This document shows, one piece after another, positions 1-8,869 of a stretch of 64,000 bases of DNA. A program made the translations under genes and the position numbers. Each line of letters begins with the position of its first letter. Within the stretch, counting starts at the first letter, position 1. This stretch comes from Labilithrix luteola. Its GTDB lineage: Bacteria > Myxococcota_A > Polyangia > Polyangiales > Polyangiaceae. A model generated the notes under the pieces. That model was not told the DNA's origin. It did no database searches and saw only the letters and a program-made list of their open reading frames with translations. The DNA is taken from assembly GCF_001263205.1 (NCBI RefSeq), contig NZ_CP012333.1:8289501-8353500 (forward strand). The letters are read 5' to 3'.

Positions 1-608
1 GCCGAGACGCCGTTGGCGCGCGGCTGGAGGCTGTCGAGATCGCTCGGGAGGATCCGACCGTGGTCACCCGAGCCCTGCGCGTACGCGAGATCGAGGCCAC
101 GCTCGCGCGCGACCTTGCGGACGTAGGGCGAGGCGAGGGGACGGCCGTTGAGGACCTCGGCATCGGGGCCGGCATCACGCTCGGTGCGCGTGAGGAGGCT
201 GCCCGAGGACACGGGACCGGTCTTGGCGGGCGCGGGCGCAGGCGCCGGTGCGGGAGCCGCCGCCGGAGCGGGCGCGGGAGCCGCGGCGGGCGCTGCTGCG
301 GGAGCCGCTGCCGGAGCTGCTGCGCCGCCCGCGGGCTTGGCGCTCGCGGCGAGGGCGCTGACGTCTTCGCCAGGATTGCCGACGACCGCCACCGGATCGC
401 CGAGCTTCACGTTGGTGCCCGCCGGCACCAGGATCTTGAGCAGCGTGCCCTTGTCGAAGGCACGGAACTCCATCGTCGCCTTGTCGGTTTCGACTTCGGC
501 GAGAAGGTCGTCCACTTGAACGCTGTCACCTTCCTTCTTGTGCCAGGTGACGAGCAGACCCTCCTCCATGGTGGGGGAGAGCTTCGGCATGTCGAGAATC
601 TTTGCCAT
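1..608 (-). CDS. pdhC: Pyruvate dehydrogenase E2 (dihydrolipoamide acetyltransferase), N-terminal part
   Basis: Core acyltransferase of the pyruvate dehydrogenase complex, which moves acetyl groups from E1 to CoA through a swinging lipoyl arm. The gene runs off the left edge, so only about 202 N-terminal residues are present. Residues 1-78 form a lipoyl domain with the lipoylation motif ETDKAT (Lys43). An Ala/Pro-rich flexible linker follows, then a peripheral subunit-binding domain (motif RPLASPYVRKVARERG, ending HGRILPSDL) that docks E1/E3. The catalytic domain lies outside the window. The ATG has a GGAGGAG ribosome site 4-8 bases upstream. It is the third gene of the E1 alpha-E1 beta-E2 operon, 14 bases after the E1 beta stop. 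The lipoyl and binding domains are read directly. Pyruvate rather than another 2-oxoacid as substrate is inferred from the two-subunit E1 upstream. Confidence 0.93.
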   Translation of the reverse strand, partial: MAKILDMPKLSPTMEEGLLVTWHKKEGDSVQVDDLLAEVETDKATMEFRAFDKGTLLKILVPAGTNVKLGDPVAVVGNPGEDVSALAASAKPAGGAAAPAAAPAAAPAAAPAPAPAAAPAPAPAPAPAKTGPVSSGSLLTRTERDAGPDAEVLNGRPLASPYVRKVARERGLDLAYAQGSGDHGRILPSDLDSLQPRANGVS

Positions 609-622
609 CGCGATCTCCTCCT

Positions 623-1633
623 TCAGGCCTGCGCCGAGACGTTCGAACCCGCACGACCGCGCGTCACGACGCGCTTGACCGCACCGACGACGCGGTCGGC
701 TTGCGGCATGCAGTACTGCTCGAGTTTCGCGTTGTAGGGCATGGGCACGTCGAGGGTGGTGACGCGGAGAACCGGCGCGTCGAGCGAGTCGAACGCGAGG
801 CGCTGGACGCGGTCGGAGATCTCCGCGCCGACGCCGCCGTACGGCCATCCTTCGTGGACGACGACGCAGCGATGCGTCTTGCGCACGGAGTGGATGATCG
901 TGTCCTCGTCGAGCGGGCGGATCGAGCGAAGGTCGACGATCTCGCAGGAGATGCCTTCCTTCTCGAGCTGCGCCGCGGCTTCGATCGCCACGTGGGTCAT
1001 GCGCGAGTAGGCGACGAGCGTGACGTCCTTGCCGGGGCGGACGATCTGCGCCTTGCCCAGCGGGATGGCGTCGAGGTCGTCGGGCACGTCGCCCTTCACC
1101 GAGTAGAGCGTCTCCGACTCCATGATGAGCACGGGGTTGTCGTCACGGATGGCCGTCTTCATGAGGCCATACGCATCCGCCGGGAAGGCGGGGGCGACGA
1201 CCTTGAGGCCCGGCACCGTGGCGTAGAAGTGCTCCATCGCGTGGCTGTGCTGGCTGCCGACCTGACGCGCGCTGGCGTTGGGACCGCGGAAGACGATCGG
1301 GCAGTTGAACTGGCCGCCCGACATCTGACGGATCTTCGCCGCGTTGTTCAGGATCTGGTCGAACGCGACGGCGGAGAAGTTCCACGTCATGAACTCGATG
1401 ATCGGGCGGAGACCCACCATCGCTGCGCCGACGCCGAGACCGGCAAAGCCGCCTTCCGCAATCGGCGCGTCGATCACGCGGCGCGGCCCGAACTTGTCGA
1501 GCATGCCCTCGCTGACCTTGTACGCGCCCTGGTAGTAGCCGACCTCTTCGCCCATGAGGAAGATGCGGTCGTCCCGCTCCATCTCCTCGATCATCGCTTC
1601 GCGCAGGGCTTCTCGGAACCTGAGGACCCTCAT
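623..1633 (-). CDS. pdhB: Pyruvate dehydrogenase E1 component, beta subunit
   Basis: Beta subunit of the thiamine-diphosphate-dependent E1 decarboxylase (336 aa, normal for the family). It starts MRVLRFREALREAM and carries the family features EEVGYYQGAYKVSEGM, DAPIAEGGFAGLGVGAAM and, near the C-terminus, VVVHEGWPYGGVGAEI. The reading frame is open for 31 codons further upstream, but those codons overlap the end of the alpha gene and have no E1 beta character. The ATG chosen has a GAAGAA ribosome site just upstream and begins at the conserved N-terminus. It lies 19 bases after the alpha stop and 14 bases before the E2 start, so the three genes are one operon. Branched-chain 2-oxoacid dehydrogenase E1 is the main alternative; the lipoyl/E2 arrangement and sequence favour pyruvate. 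Confidence 0.94.
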   Translation of the reverse strand: MRVLRFREALREAMIEEMERDDRIFLMGEEVGYYQGAYKVSEGMLDKFGPRRVIDAPIAEGGFAGLGVGAAMVGLRPIIEFMTWNFSAVAFDQILNNAAKIRQMSGGQFNCPIVFRGPNASARQVGSQHSHAMEHFYATVPGLKVVAPAFPADAYGLMKTAIRDDNPVLIMESETLYSVKGDVPDDLDAIPLGKAQIVRPGKDVTLVAYSRMTHVAIEAAAQLEKEGISCEIVDLRSIRPLDEDTIIHSVRKTHRCVVVHEGWPYGGVGAEISDRVQRLAFDSLDAPVLRVTTLDVPMPYNAKLEQYCMPQADRVVGAVKRVVTRGRAGSNVSAQA

Positions 1634-1652
1634 TGTCTTCTTCCTTCGTCGC

Positions 1653-2681
1653 TCAGGCCGCGAACGGGCCGTCGTAGGTGGTCGGTTCCAAAATCGAGGC
1701 GTCCGGCTCGGGACTCTCCTCGGCAAACTTCACGGCGTCGAGCACCTCGGCCTCGACCTCGTCTTCGAGCGTCTTGAGGCGTGCGGCTCCGAAGCCTTCC
1801 TTTTCGAGCTGCTCGCGCGCGCGCAGGAGCGGGTCGCGCTTCTTGTGCTCGTCGAGCTCGTCGGACGTGCGGTACTTGCCCGGGTCGCTCATCGAGTGAC
1901 CTCGGTAGCGGTACGTACGTACCTCGACGAGCGTGGGGAGCGACTGCTCGCGCGCGCGCTTGACCGCCTCGCCAATGCGATGCTCGACGTTGAGGACGTC
2001 GTCGGCGAAGAAGCGATCGCGATCGATGCCGTAGCCGACGGCCTTCTGCGAGACGTCTTCGACGCTCAGCGTGCGCGAGAGCGGCGTACCCATCGAGTAC
2101 TCGTTGTTCTCGCAAATGAAGACGACAGGGAGCTTCCAGAGGGCCGCGAGGGAGACGCCCTCGTGGAAACCCTGGATGCTGACCGCGCCGTCGCCGAAGA
2201 AGCAGAGCGTGACGTTGCCGTCGTTGCGGTACTTCGATGCGAACGCGGCGCCGGCGGCGAGCGGGATGTGCCCGCCGACGATGCCGTGACCGCCGAGCAT
2301 GCGGTTCTTGGCGTCGAACATGTGCATCGAGCCGCCGAGGCCCTTCGAGCAGCCCGTGACCTTGCCGAACAGCTCCGCCATCATCGCGCGGGCGCTCATG
2401 CCCTTGGCGATGGCGACGCCGTGATCGCGGTAGGTCGTGACGACGTAGTCCTCGGGCTTGAGGTTCGCGATCGCGCCAACGGCGACCGCTTCCTGGCCGA
2501 TGTAGAGGTGGAGGAACCCGCCGATCTTGCCCTGCGCGTAGGCGCGAGCGGCTTCCTCTTCACAGCGCCGGATGACGAGCATCTGGCGGTAGAGCGCGGC
2601 GAGGTGGTCGAGCTGCGTGCCCTGGCGAGGGCTGGCAGCGGGAGTGTCCGGAGCTTTCTGGAGTGCTTCGCTGGTGGTCAT
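1653..2681 (-). CDS. pdhA: Pyruvate dehydrogenase E1 component, alpha subunit
   Basis: Alpha subunit of E1 (342 aa), which binds thiamine diphosphate and decarboxylates pyruvate. The cofactor motif runs from GDG at residues 163-165 to NN at 192-193, the spacing expected for this family. Other landmarks are FLHLYIGQEAVAVG (about residues 56-69), the YRDHG loop near residue 84 and the YRYRGHSMSDP loop that contains the regulated serine region in eukaryotic relatives. The first 25 residues are a poorly conserved extension. The ATG at the right end was chosen because upstream codons lack family similarity and an AAGAAG ribosome site precedes it. It is the first gene of the minus-strand pdh operon. 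The 230 bases to the divergent secreted-protein gene should hold its promoter. Confidence 0.94.
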   Translation of the reverse strand: MTTSEALQKAPDTPAASPRQGTQLDHLAALYRQMLVIRRCEEEAARAYAQGKIGGFLHLYIGQEAVAVGAIANLKPEDYVVTTYRDHGVAIAKGMSARAMMAELFGKVTGCSKGLGGSMHMFDAKNRMLGGHGIVGGHIPLAAGAAFASKYRNDGNVTLCFFGDGAVSIQGFHEGVSLAALWKLPVVFICENNEYSMGTPLSRTLSVEDVSQKAVGYGIDRDRFFADDVLNVEHRIGEAVKRAREQSLPTLVEVRTYRYRGHSMSDPGKYRTSDELDEHKKRDPLLRAREQLEKEGFGAARLKTLEDEVEAEVLDAVKFAEESPEPDASILEPTTYDGPFAA

Positions 2682-2914
2682 TGGGACTTCTTGGAAAGAA
2701 GGAGAGACCAGAGGGGCGGTGCGCCGAAACGACAAGAGGGCGGCACCGCTTTCGGATGGGAGTTTCGTAGTCGAGTCGGCAGCTTGGTGGAAGCGGGTCA
2801 GGTGACGCACCTTGTCACACCGAACGTGTCGTGGCGCGTCACGAAACGGCAAGCCCGAGCGACGTGCGAGTGTTCCAGGAACTTTCGAAAACCTGAGCCG
2901 TCAGAGGTACCATC

Positions 2915-3598
2915 ATGAAGCTCGCTCGCCTCACTCTCGTTCGGGTCCTCCCGCTCGTTGCTGCCGCCGCTCTCCTTCCGATTTCCGCGCGTTCGGCGCA
3001 TGCGTGCGGGATGTCCGTGGGGCTCGAGGAGGTGGCCAAGCCCACGCCCGTTCAAGAGATAGCCAGGGCCGAAAAGTCCCTCGAAAATGGGCAAAATGTC
3101 GCCGCGGCGCGCACCGTCCTCGCCACGTTCGCTGCGATTCGCAACACGCAGGCGGGCGGGAATCCTCTCGAAACGCGCGCCATGCGTGTCTTCGCGATGG
3201 CGGTCGTGCGCACGGCGGGCAACATTCGCGAGGTCAAGAAGCGGGAGGCCCTGGACTGGACGCCGGCGGCCAACGTCGAGTGGGCCATCCAGGCCCTTCG
3301 GGAGATTGACGCGAAGCGCCCGAACGACCCAACGGTTCAGGCCGATCTCGGCGAAGCGCTGAGCGCCGTGACGCACGGACAAGCTGAGGCGCTCGAGATT
3401 CTCGGCAAGCTCGCCGACAAAGATTTGATGGGGTCGCCGTTTGCGTACGCCGCGCTTGCTCGCTTGCGGAGCCAAAAGGGCGATGCGGCGGGAGCCGAGG
3501 CCGCGTCGAAGCGTTGCGTCGAGATGACGAAGACTCCGGGCGTCTGCAAGCCGGCGGCGCCGAAGGGAACGACGACCACGGTGGCGGCCAAGGTCTGA
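2915..3598 (+). CDS. Secreted TPR-like helical-repeat protein, unknown function
   Basis: A 227-residue protein with a signal peptide (positively charged start MKLARLTLVR, then a hydrophobic run ending SARSAHA before Cys at about residue 31). The rest is Ala-rich and helical, with repeating segments such as EIARAEKSLENGQNVAAARTV and AYAALARLRSQKGDAAGAEAAS that look like degenerate tetratricopeptide repeats. It ends with a short Thr/Ala/Lys tail. It lies just upstream of, and on the same strand as, the cytochrome gene (21-base gap), so the two are probably cotranscribed. The role is unknown; TPR-type proteins usually act as periplasmic scaffolds. No catalytic motif is visible. Confidence 0.75.
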   Translation: MKLARLTLVRVLPLVAAAALLPISARSAHACGMSVGLEEVAKPTPVQEIARAEKSLENGQNVAAARTVLATFAAIRNTQAGGNPLETRAMRVFAMAVVRTAGNIREVKKREALDWTPAANVEWAIQALREIDAKRPNDPTVQADLGEALSAVTHGQAEALEILGKLADKDLMGSPFAYAALARLRSQKGDAAGAEAASKRCVEMTKTPGVCKPAAPKGTTTTVAAKV

Positions 3599-3619
3599 GC
3601 GCATCCCGCGGATCCTCGA

Positions 3620-4891
3620 ATGAGTTTTCGCGTCGGCGTCTCGTCGGCTCTCGGTCTCGCGGTGATGCTCGCCGCGTCGCTTGCGTCACTCGTGGGATGT
3701 CATCGAAAGCCTGCCGGCGGCGAGCCGGTGGCGGACGCATCGCCCATCCGCACCCCTGCGCTGCCGAAAGAAGCCGTGGCCGACGCGGCGCACGGCAAAG
3801 AGCTCGTGCTCGCGTACGAATGCAATCGCTGTCACGACGGCGCAGGTCATGCGGCCGCGCCTCGTGGCAAGCATTGCGTGCAGTGTCATGCAGACATCCT
3901 GGCGGACCGGTTCGATGCGCCGCCCGCCACCATCGCGCGGTGGAAGCCTCGTGTGAAAGAACTCGCGCTCGCCCCTTCACTCGAGGCAACGGGCAAGCGC
4001 CTTTCGCGCAAGTGGGTGGAGCAGTACCTGCTGCAGCCGACCGATTTGCGTCCGGATCTCGTGCAATCGATGCCGCGGCTCGCGATGTCGTCGGCCGACG
4101 CGCGGGATCTCGCCGCGTATCTCGTGCCGGAGGATGACGGCGCCGGTGCGGTGGACCTGGCGGGCGCCGACCTCGGCAAGGGCAGGGCGCTGCTCGACGC
4201 GAAAGGGTGCGGAAGCTGCCATGCCTTCTCGGGCGTCGCGTCCGTGCAGAATTCGCCGCCGCCGCCGATGGACGGCAAGGCCTTCGAGCGCGCACGGACG
4301 CTCGCCCCGGACCTGCGTTTTACACGCGATCGCATGAGCGCCTCGAAGCTGGTCGCGTGGCTGCGCGATCCGAAGGGGGTCAAACCGGACACGCCGATGC
4401 CGAAGATCGCGTTGACCGAGCCAGAAGTGAAAGACCTGGCGGGATATCTGATGAGCGCGGAGCTCGCAGCGGCCCCGAGCCCGAAGACGTTCGAACGCCT
4501 GCCCGTGCTCACGCGAAGGGTGACCTTCAAGGAGGTCGACGAGAAGGTCTTCCACCGGACGTGCTGGCATTGCCATTCGGAGCCGGACTACGCGATTGGC
4601 GACGGCGGACCTGGCAATTCGGGCGGCTTCGGCTTCAAGCCGCGCGGCCTCAACCTTTCGGACTACGGCGGCATCGCCGCAGGCTTTCTCGACGACAAGG
4701 GCGAACGCACCAGCGTCTTCACGAAAGATCCGGAGGGTCTTCCGCGTCTCGTCGCGGCGCTCGTCGCTCGCCACGACGAGGAAGGCGGGATCATGGGGCC
4801 CGTTCGCGGCATGCCGCTCGGCTATCCGTCGCTCTCGGCGGAAGACATCCAGCTCGTCGAGACCTGGATTGCCCAGGGCCGGCCGCGATGA
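3620..4891 (+). CDS. Four-haem c-type cytochrome lipoprotein
   Basis: A 423-residue predicted lipoprotein (hydrophobic signal ending SLVGC, lipid Cys27) with four CxxCH haem-attachment motifs: CNRCH (68-72), CVQCH (86-90), CGSCH (197-201) and CWHCH (315-319). Two segments around residues 125-165 and 225-280 resemble the cytochrome c fold beyond the haem, with methionine candidates in QSMPRL and DTPMPKI. This indicates a periplasm-facing electron carrier. Partner oxidase or reductase genes are not in the window. The stop codon overlaps the start of the thioredoxin-like gene (ATGA), so the two are translationally coupled; a thiol-redox protein next to a multihaem cytochrome suggests a joint role in cytochrome maturation or redox sensing. 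That link is inference. The haem motifs are certain. Confidence 0.9.
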   Translation: MSFRVGVSSALGLAVMLAASLASLVGCHRKPAGGEPVADASPIRTPALPKEAVADAAHGKELVLAYECNRCHDGAGHAAAPRGKHCVQCHADILADRFDAPPATIARWKPRVKELALAPSLEATGKRLSRKWVEQYLLQPTDLRPDLVQSMPRLAMSSADARDLAAYLVPEDDGAGAVDLAGADLGKGRALLDAKGCGSCHAFSGVASVQNSPPPPMDGKAFERARTLAPDLRFTRDRMSASKLVAWLRDPKGVKPDTPMPKIALTEPEVKDLAGYLMSAELAAAPSPKTFERLPVLTRRVTFKEVDEKVFHRTCWHCHSEPDYAIGDGGPGNSGGFGFKPRGLNLSDYGGIAAGFLDDKGERTSVFTKDPEGLPRLVAALVARHDEEGGIMGPVRGMPLGYPSLSAEDIQLVETWIAQGRPR

Positions 4892-5421
4892 GAATGGCCG
4901 GAGTTCCGGCGTTGATTGGCTTGCTCGCGTGCAACGGTACGAAGCCGAGCATCACGCAGGACGCGCCCGCGACGGCTCCGGTCGTGAGCCAGGCGCGCGC
5001 GGCGGCCGTCGATGGTGGACACCCCGAGCCGATTCGCGTGCTGGTGGCGTCCGAAGACACGGATCTTCTCTCGCTGATTCGTACCGAACGCCTTCGCGCA
5101 CGCGGGGAGGGCCGCACGCTCGTGGTCTACGCGGGCGCGTCGTGGTGCGATCCTTGTCGGCGTTTCAAAGAAGAAGTCCACTCCGGCCGTCTCGACGCGT
5201 CGCTCTCCCGCATCACGCTGCTCGTGTTCGACGCCGACAGGGACACGGACCGTCTCGCGAGCGCCGGTTACGGTTTTCGTTTCATCCCGTTCGTCGCTCT
5301 GCCTGGTGTCGACGGTCACCCGCTCGAAACCGAAGAAGCTCGTGGCAAGGGAAGTGAAGCCGGACTTGCGCTCGTAGCCACGCTGGAGCGCTGGCAGAAT
5401 CAGAGCTCGCGGCCTCGGTGA
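4888..5421 (+). CDS. Thioredoxin-like lipoprotein
   Basis: A 177-residue predicted lipoprotein (signal ending GLLAC, lipid Cys15) followed by a linker and a thioredoxin-fold domain. The active-site motif is WCDPC (Cys87 and Cys90) preceded by VVYAGAS, and a later segment GYGFRFIPFVALPG supplies the cis-proline loop (IPF). The start ATG overlaps the stop of the cytochrome gene by four bases, and a second in-frame ATG lies two codons on; the first was chosen because of the coupling. It is likely a membrane-anchored periplasmic thiol-disulphide oxidoreductase that keeps cysteines reduced, for example those of the adjacent cytochrome. The specific partner is an inference. Confidence 0.85.
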   Translation: MRMAGVPALIGLLACNGTKPSITQDAPATAPVVSQARAAAVDGGHPEPIRVLVASEDTDLLSLIRTERLRARGEGRTLVVYAGASWCDPCRRFKEEVHSGRLDASLSRITLLVFDADRDTDRLASAGYGFRFIPFVALPGVDGHPLETEEARGKGSEAGLALVATLERWQNQSSRPR

Positions 5422-5454
5422 CGATCGTTCTGGGTATCGGCGGGCGACGGACCC

Positions 5455-7152
5455 TCACGGCTCGGCGAAGCGGCCGATAGTGAAGAACGGGTTGTACTGG
5501 GCGTTGTTCATCAGGAGGGCGTAGACCTCTCCGGCCGTCACGAGGACGCCGACGTCGCCCGCCTTGAAAACCGGCACGCCGGCATCACCGGCATCGCCGT
5601 CCGTGGTCCGTGCCGTCAGTCCCGCTTGCGTGGTGACGAGGAGCTTGCCCGGCGTCGATTGCGTGGCGTCGATCGTCAACGTCGCCGTGACCGGTGCACC
5701 CGTCGGGTCGACAAAGGTTGCCGTGGTGCCACTCGCGAAGCGCACGGACGGATACTCGATGCGCGAGCGTGAGGCGAGGGAAGGGCTCTGCGCGCAGGTC
5801 CCCGCGGCCGCGTGAAAGAAGCCACCCGAGAACTGCCCGGGCAGCTCGGGGTGGGGGATGCTCGCGTTGAGACCGTTCGTGCCAGCAGGAGCTGCGCTCA
5901 CGCCGTTGATGTCCACCTGTGTGCAGACCGAACCGCTGGTCACGCTGGTGTAGCGTCCATCGAGCGCCTGCGCCGAAACGAGCTTCACGGGGGATAGAAT
6001 GGAGAGGCCGATTTGGTCGTCGATGATGGTGGCCATGAGGTTCATCGCGTCAAGGTGCGAGTAGCCCACGCGGACGACGACCGGAACGATCTGACCGCCG
6101 ACCTTGCCCGCGATCATCACGCCGCGCGCTTGGCTGGGGGCGAGAAGGACGATCGCGGAGACTTGCCCCGTGTACGCGTATGGGGATGAAGCCGAGACGA
6201 TTCTGCTGACGAAGACATCGTCGGGCGTCGTGTCCGAATTCAGGCGCTGCGCCCAGGGGGTGCCCGTCGTATGGCAGGAGTAGTCGATCCCTTCCCGCTG
6301 GCAGGAGCCATCCGCGGAGAGCGTCTCCGTCCAGTTGATGGCGTCGGGCTCCCATCCCTGAGGCAATGCGGTTTGATTCGCTGATCCAGTGGGGGTCAGG
6401 TGCAGGCCGAGCTCGTTGTAACGACCGGCGATTTTGGTGAAGTCCGTCTCGAGCTCACGAAACGCGAGGAAGAGGAACGACGCGAAGGTTCGTGCGGGAA
6501 TGACTCCGACGACGATGCTCGGATTCGCCGAGATCCCAGGGGAGGAGATCGTCGCGCCCGGGATCGCGCCGGTGACGACGTCGTTGCCCACGAAGATCGT
6601 CGGAGGTGTCTTCGGGTCAATCGTCACCGTGTAGGTGCCGTCGTCGGTCTGGCCATCTTGCAGGACGAAGGTGCACCGGTTCTGTTCGCTCGAAGGCAGC
6701 GTCGTCGGATGAGTAAACGTCCCGTGAATCGTCTTACCGGCGCGGGTCGGCTCCATCGTTCCGGCCGTGGTCGGTATCCAGGACTCCACGAACTGGAGTC
6801 GATAGGTGCTCTCGGCCGTGTCGAATCGGATCTTGACGTACTCGCCGCTGATCGAGCCGCCCGTGTAGGTGGTGGTGTAGTCGAGCGCGGTTGGGCACAG
6901 AGGTGGTGGCGTGGCCGCGTCGACGTCAGCCTCGGCGTCGTGGGCCGCGTCCGTCGTCGAAGCCGCATCGACGCCCGCGTCGTCAGGAACACTCGTCTCG
7001 GGAAGGCAGGCCTCGCCCGAGCAAGCTTGCGCGCTCGGTGTGGACCCGCCGTCGTCACTGCCACACGCCCCGGTGGAAGCTCCCGCCGCGAGGAGCACGC
7101 CCAGAAGAAGGTGCGTGCCGAGCAAGGGGCGGTGGAGACTCTTCGCGTCCAT
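5455..7152 (-). CDS. Putative lipoprotein of unknown function
   Basis: A 565-residue product with an N-terminal lipoprotein signal (GASTGAC, then GSDDGGS) and an Asp/Ala-rich low-complexity linker (repeats of DAA around residues 55-85). The remainder looks like a beta-rich extracellular domain, with few charged clusters and many Thr/Ser/Gly. I do not recognise a family. It is convergent with the thioredoxin-like gene (33-base gap). Upstream lies a 135-base gap to another minus-strand gene. The lipobox plus Asp-rich linker design is common in myxobacterial surface lipoproteins. Gene reality is well supported by length and a sensible start; the function is unknown. Confidence 0.8.
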   Translation of the reverse strand: MDAKSLHRPLLGTHLLLGVLLAAGASTGACGSDDGGSTPSAQACSGEACLPETSVPDDAGVDAASTTDAAHDAEADVDAATPPPLCPTALDYTTTYTGGSISGEYVKIRFDTAESTYRLQFVESWIPTTAGTMEPTRAGKTIHGTFTHPTTLPSSEQNRCTFVLQDGQTDDGTYTVTIDPKTPPTIFVGNDVVTGAIPGATISSPGISANPSIVVGVIPARTFASFLFLAFRELETDFTKIAGRYNELGLHLTPTGSANQTALPQGWEPDAINWTETLSADGSCQREGIDYSCHTTGTPWAQRLNSDTTPDDVFVSRIVSASSPYAYTGQVSAIVLLAPSQARGVMIAGKVGGQIVPVVVRVGYSHLDAMNLMATIIDDQIGLSILSPVKLVSAQALDGRYTSVTSGSVCTQVDINGVSAAPAGTNGLNASIPHPELPGQFSGGFFHAAAGTCAQSPSLASRSRIEYPSVRFASGTTATFVDPTGAPVTATLTIDATQSTPGKLLVTTQAGLTARTTDGDAGDAGVPVFKAGDVGVLVTAGEVYALLMNNAQYNPFFTIGRFAEP

Positions 7153-7287
7153 GATCGCATTTTTGCAGCGCTTGGGCGCAGACCTGCAAGTGCGAATTGC
7201 GCGATCACGACCGCCATCCTCCAGCGCCCGCTTACCACGTGGCGGCTATCGAGCTCCCTCCGAGGGCGTTGAACCGACGGACCTGGC

Positions 7288-8421
7288 CTAGAAACCCTGC
7301 TCGCCGCCGCGCGGACGCACGGTTACCCTCGCCGCGAAGGAGTCCTCACGGAATGGTGGGACTTTGGCGTTCGAAAGGGCCGCGCGGATACAGTTGTCCT
7401 CGGGGGTCGAACCGGCCAGCTCGACGCGCACGACACTGCCATCGGAGGCGAACACGACGCGGCCGCTGCGAGCCGTGTCGCCTGGTTCGAGGCACGCGCT
7501 TGCCGCAGGGAGGACGGCGCGGAGCGCGACCGTCGTTGCTCCGAGCGACGGACGGCCCGGCCCGGCGTGCGCTGCGGTCTCCTCGGTGGGTGACTCCTTC
7601 CGAACGTTGACCGCGGCGCGCATCGCATCCTCGAGCGAGTCTGCGGCGGGGGAGTTGGTCGGCGCGGGCATCGGTGCCTGAGCGTGCTCCTCGAGTGGGC
7701 GAGCTCCCGCGGATTCGGGTGAGTCAGCGGTCGTGGTCGAGGGCGGATCCGGCGGGGGGCTCGCAGGCGTTAGTGCGACAGGCTCGGCGACCGCCTCGTT
7801 GGTCGTCGTCTCCTGCGCGGAGAGCTTTGCCTTCGTGTCCGAGCGGGACGCGTGCGGCCGCCGGTGGGAGGGCGGCGCCGTCGTGTTCGCAGCGGGAGGC
7901 ACCTCCGGCGCGCGGGTTGCGAGCACAGTGTGTTCCGTGGGCGCGAGTATCGGCGTCGGGATCGATCGGGCGCCTCCCATATCGGTCAGCGTGGGGGGAC
8001 TTGCCTCGGCGAAAAGAAAGTCGGTTCGGAACAGCGCGAGAGCGCTTGCTCCAGTCACGACCATCCCAGCAGCGACCGCGGCGGCGACGGCCCGTGCCCG
8101 ACGTCGGCTCCGTTCCCGCAGCGGGGACGAGCGTCGTTCCGCGGCGACCGGCGGTGCGCTCGGATGCTCGGTCGTCAGCGTCTCGAGAGAGTCCGGTGGT
8201 GTTGGCGGTGCTGCCGAAAGCCGTGAGACGAGGAGGCAGAGGTCGTAAGGCACGCTCGCGAGTGGATCGCACGGCACTTGTTCGTCGGGGCGCAGCGGGA
8301 GTGGCGGGGGCATCGTTTGCGTCCGTGCTCGTGTCTGCGTCCGTGGTGGCTCCTCCGGCGCCTCCTCGCGCAGCAGAGCCTCGAGATCGACTCGTTCGCC
8401 GTCGTCATCGCGGTGCAACAT
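7288..8421 (-). CDS. Single-pass membrane protein with a TonB/AgmX-like C-terminal domain
   Basis: A 377-residue protein. The start shown (MLHRDDDGERVDLEALL) was preferred over a longer frame because the extra 22 residues are Arg/Pro-rich and unlike a protein start; its ribosome site is weak, so this is uncertain. Residues about 1-100 are a Pro/Glu-rich cytoplasmic part. An Arg-rich stretch precedes one transmembrane segment (AVAAAVAAGMVVTGASALAL, about 110-130), followed by a long Pro/Ala/Thr spacer. The last 85 residues form a compact domain with ACLEP, GRVVFASDGSVVRVEL and NCIRAALSNAKVPPF. This matches the pattern of the C-terminal domain found in myxobacterial AgmX/TonB-like proteins. The role is unknown, perhaps envelope spanning or energy coupling. 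The topology is seen; the family link is inference. Confidence 0.7.
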   Translation of the reverse strand: MLHRDDDGERVDLEALLREEAPEEPPRTQTRARTQTMPPPLPLRPDEQVPCDPLASVPYDLCLLVSRLSAAPPTPPDSLETLTTEHPSAPPVAAERRSSPLRERSRRRARAVAAAVAAGMVVTGASALALFRTDFLFAEASPPTLTDMGGARSIPTPILAPTEHTVLATRAPEVPPAANTTAPPSHRRPHASRSDTKAKLSAQETTTNEAVAEPVALTPASPPPDPPSTTTADSPESAGARPLEEHAQAPMPAPTNSPAADSLEDAMRAAVNVRKESPTEETAAHAGPGRPSLGATTVALRAVLPAASACLEPGDTARSGRVVFASDGSVVRVELAGSTPEDNCIRAALSNAKVPPFREDSFAARVTVRPRGGEQGF

Positions 8422-8660
8422 GGTGATTGGGCCCCCCGGTGTCCTTGACGTTCCGGCCGGCTGGCGCCTCCTCGCGCGAGCGGCCAAACGCGGACGTCTC
8501 AGTACGAGTCGTCACCAGCAAAGGCGGTGTCAACGCGGTTCGGGGGCCTAGCGAGCGAACGAGGGAAGGACGCAACGCGCATCGGAGCCCATGGTCGGAC
8601 CCGTTACCGTGCGGCGGGCCCCACACGCATTCGCTGGCTCGGCCTGCGTATTCGCGCGCG

Positions 8661-8792
8661 TCACGTGTGGGCGAGGAGACAGAAGACTCCGCCGATCAGG
8701 TCGCGCACGATCCTCGAGGCGACGATGGCGATGACGATCGGCCACACGAACGGGGGGCTTCCGATCATGGTATTGCCCACGATTGCTCGGAA
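8661..8792 (-). pseudogene. Truncated second copy of yggT (C-terminal 43 codons only)
   Basis: The frame reads FRAIVGNTMIGSPPFVWPIV and then IAIVASRIVRDLIGG. It aligns over its whole length with the last 44 residues of the intact YggT protein encoded at 10151-10486 (FRGIVGS, IVWPVVIAIIA, LLVRA). The DNA is similar too, including the stretch that begins GAGGAGACRG near the 3' end. The part corresponding to the first two thirds of YggT is absent, and the frame upstream is Arg-rich and unrelated. It is therefore a decayed duplicate, not a working gene. It lies about 1.4 kb from its parent, with a repeat array and a secreted-protein gene between them. The rest of 8422-8869 holds nothing else I can identify. 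Confidence 0.7.
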
Positions 8793-8869
8793 GCCACGCG
8801 TCCCGCTCGACTTCATGTCCTCACGACGTCGCGGAGATGTGTGACGTCGCGCGGCTCGACGCAGTTTGA

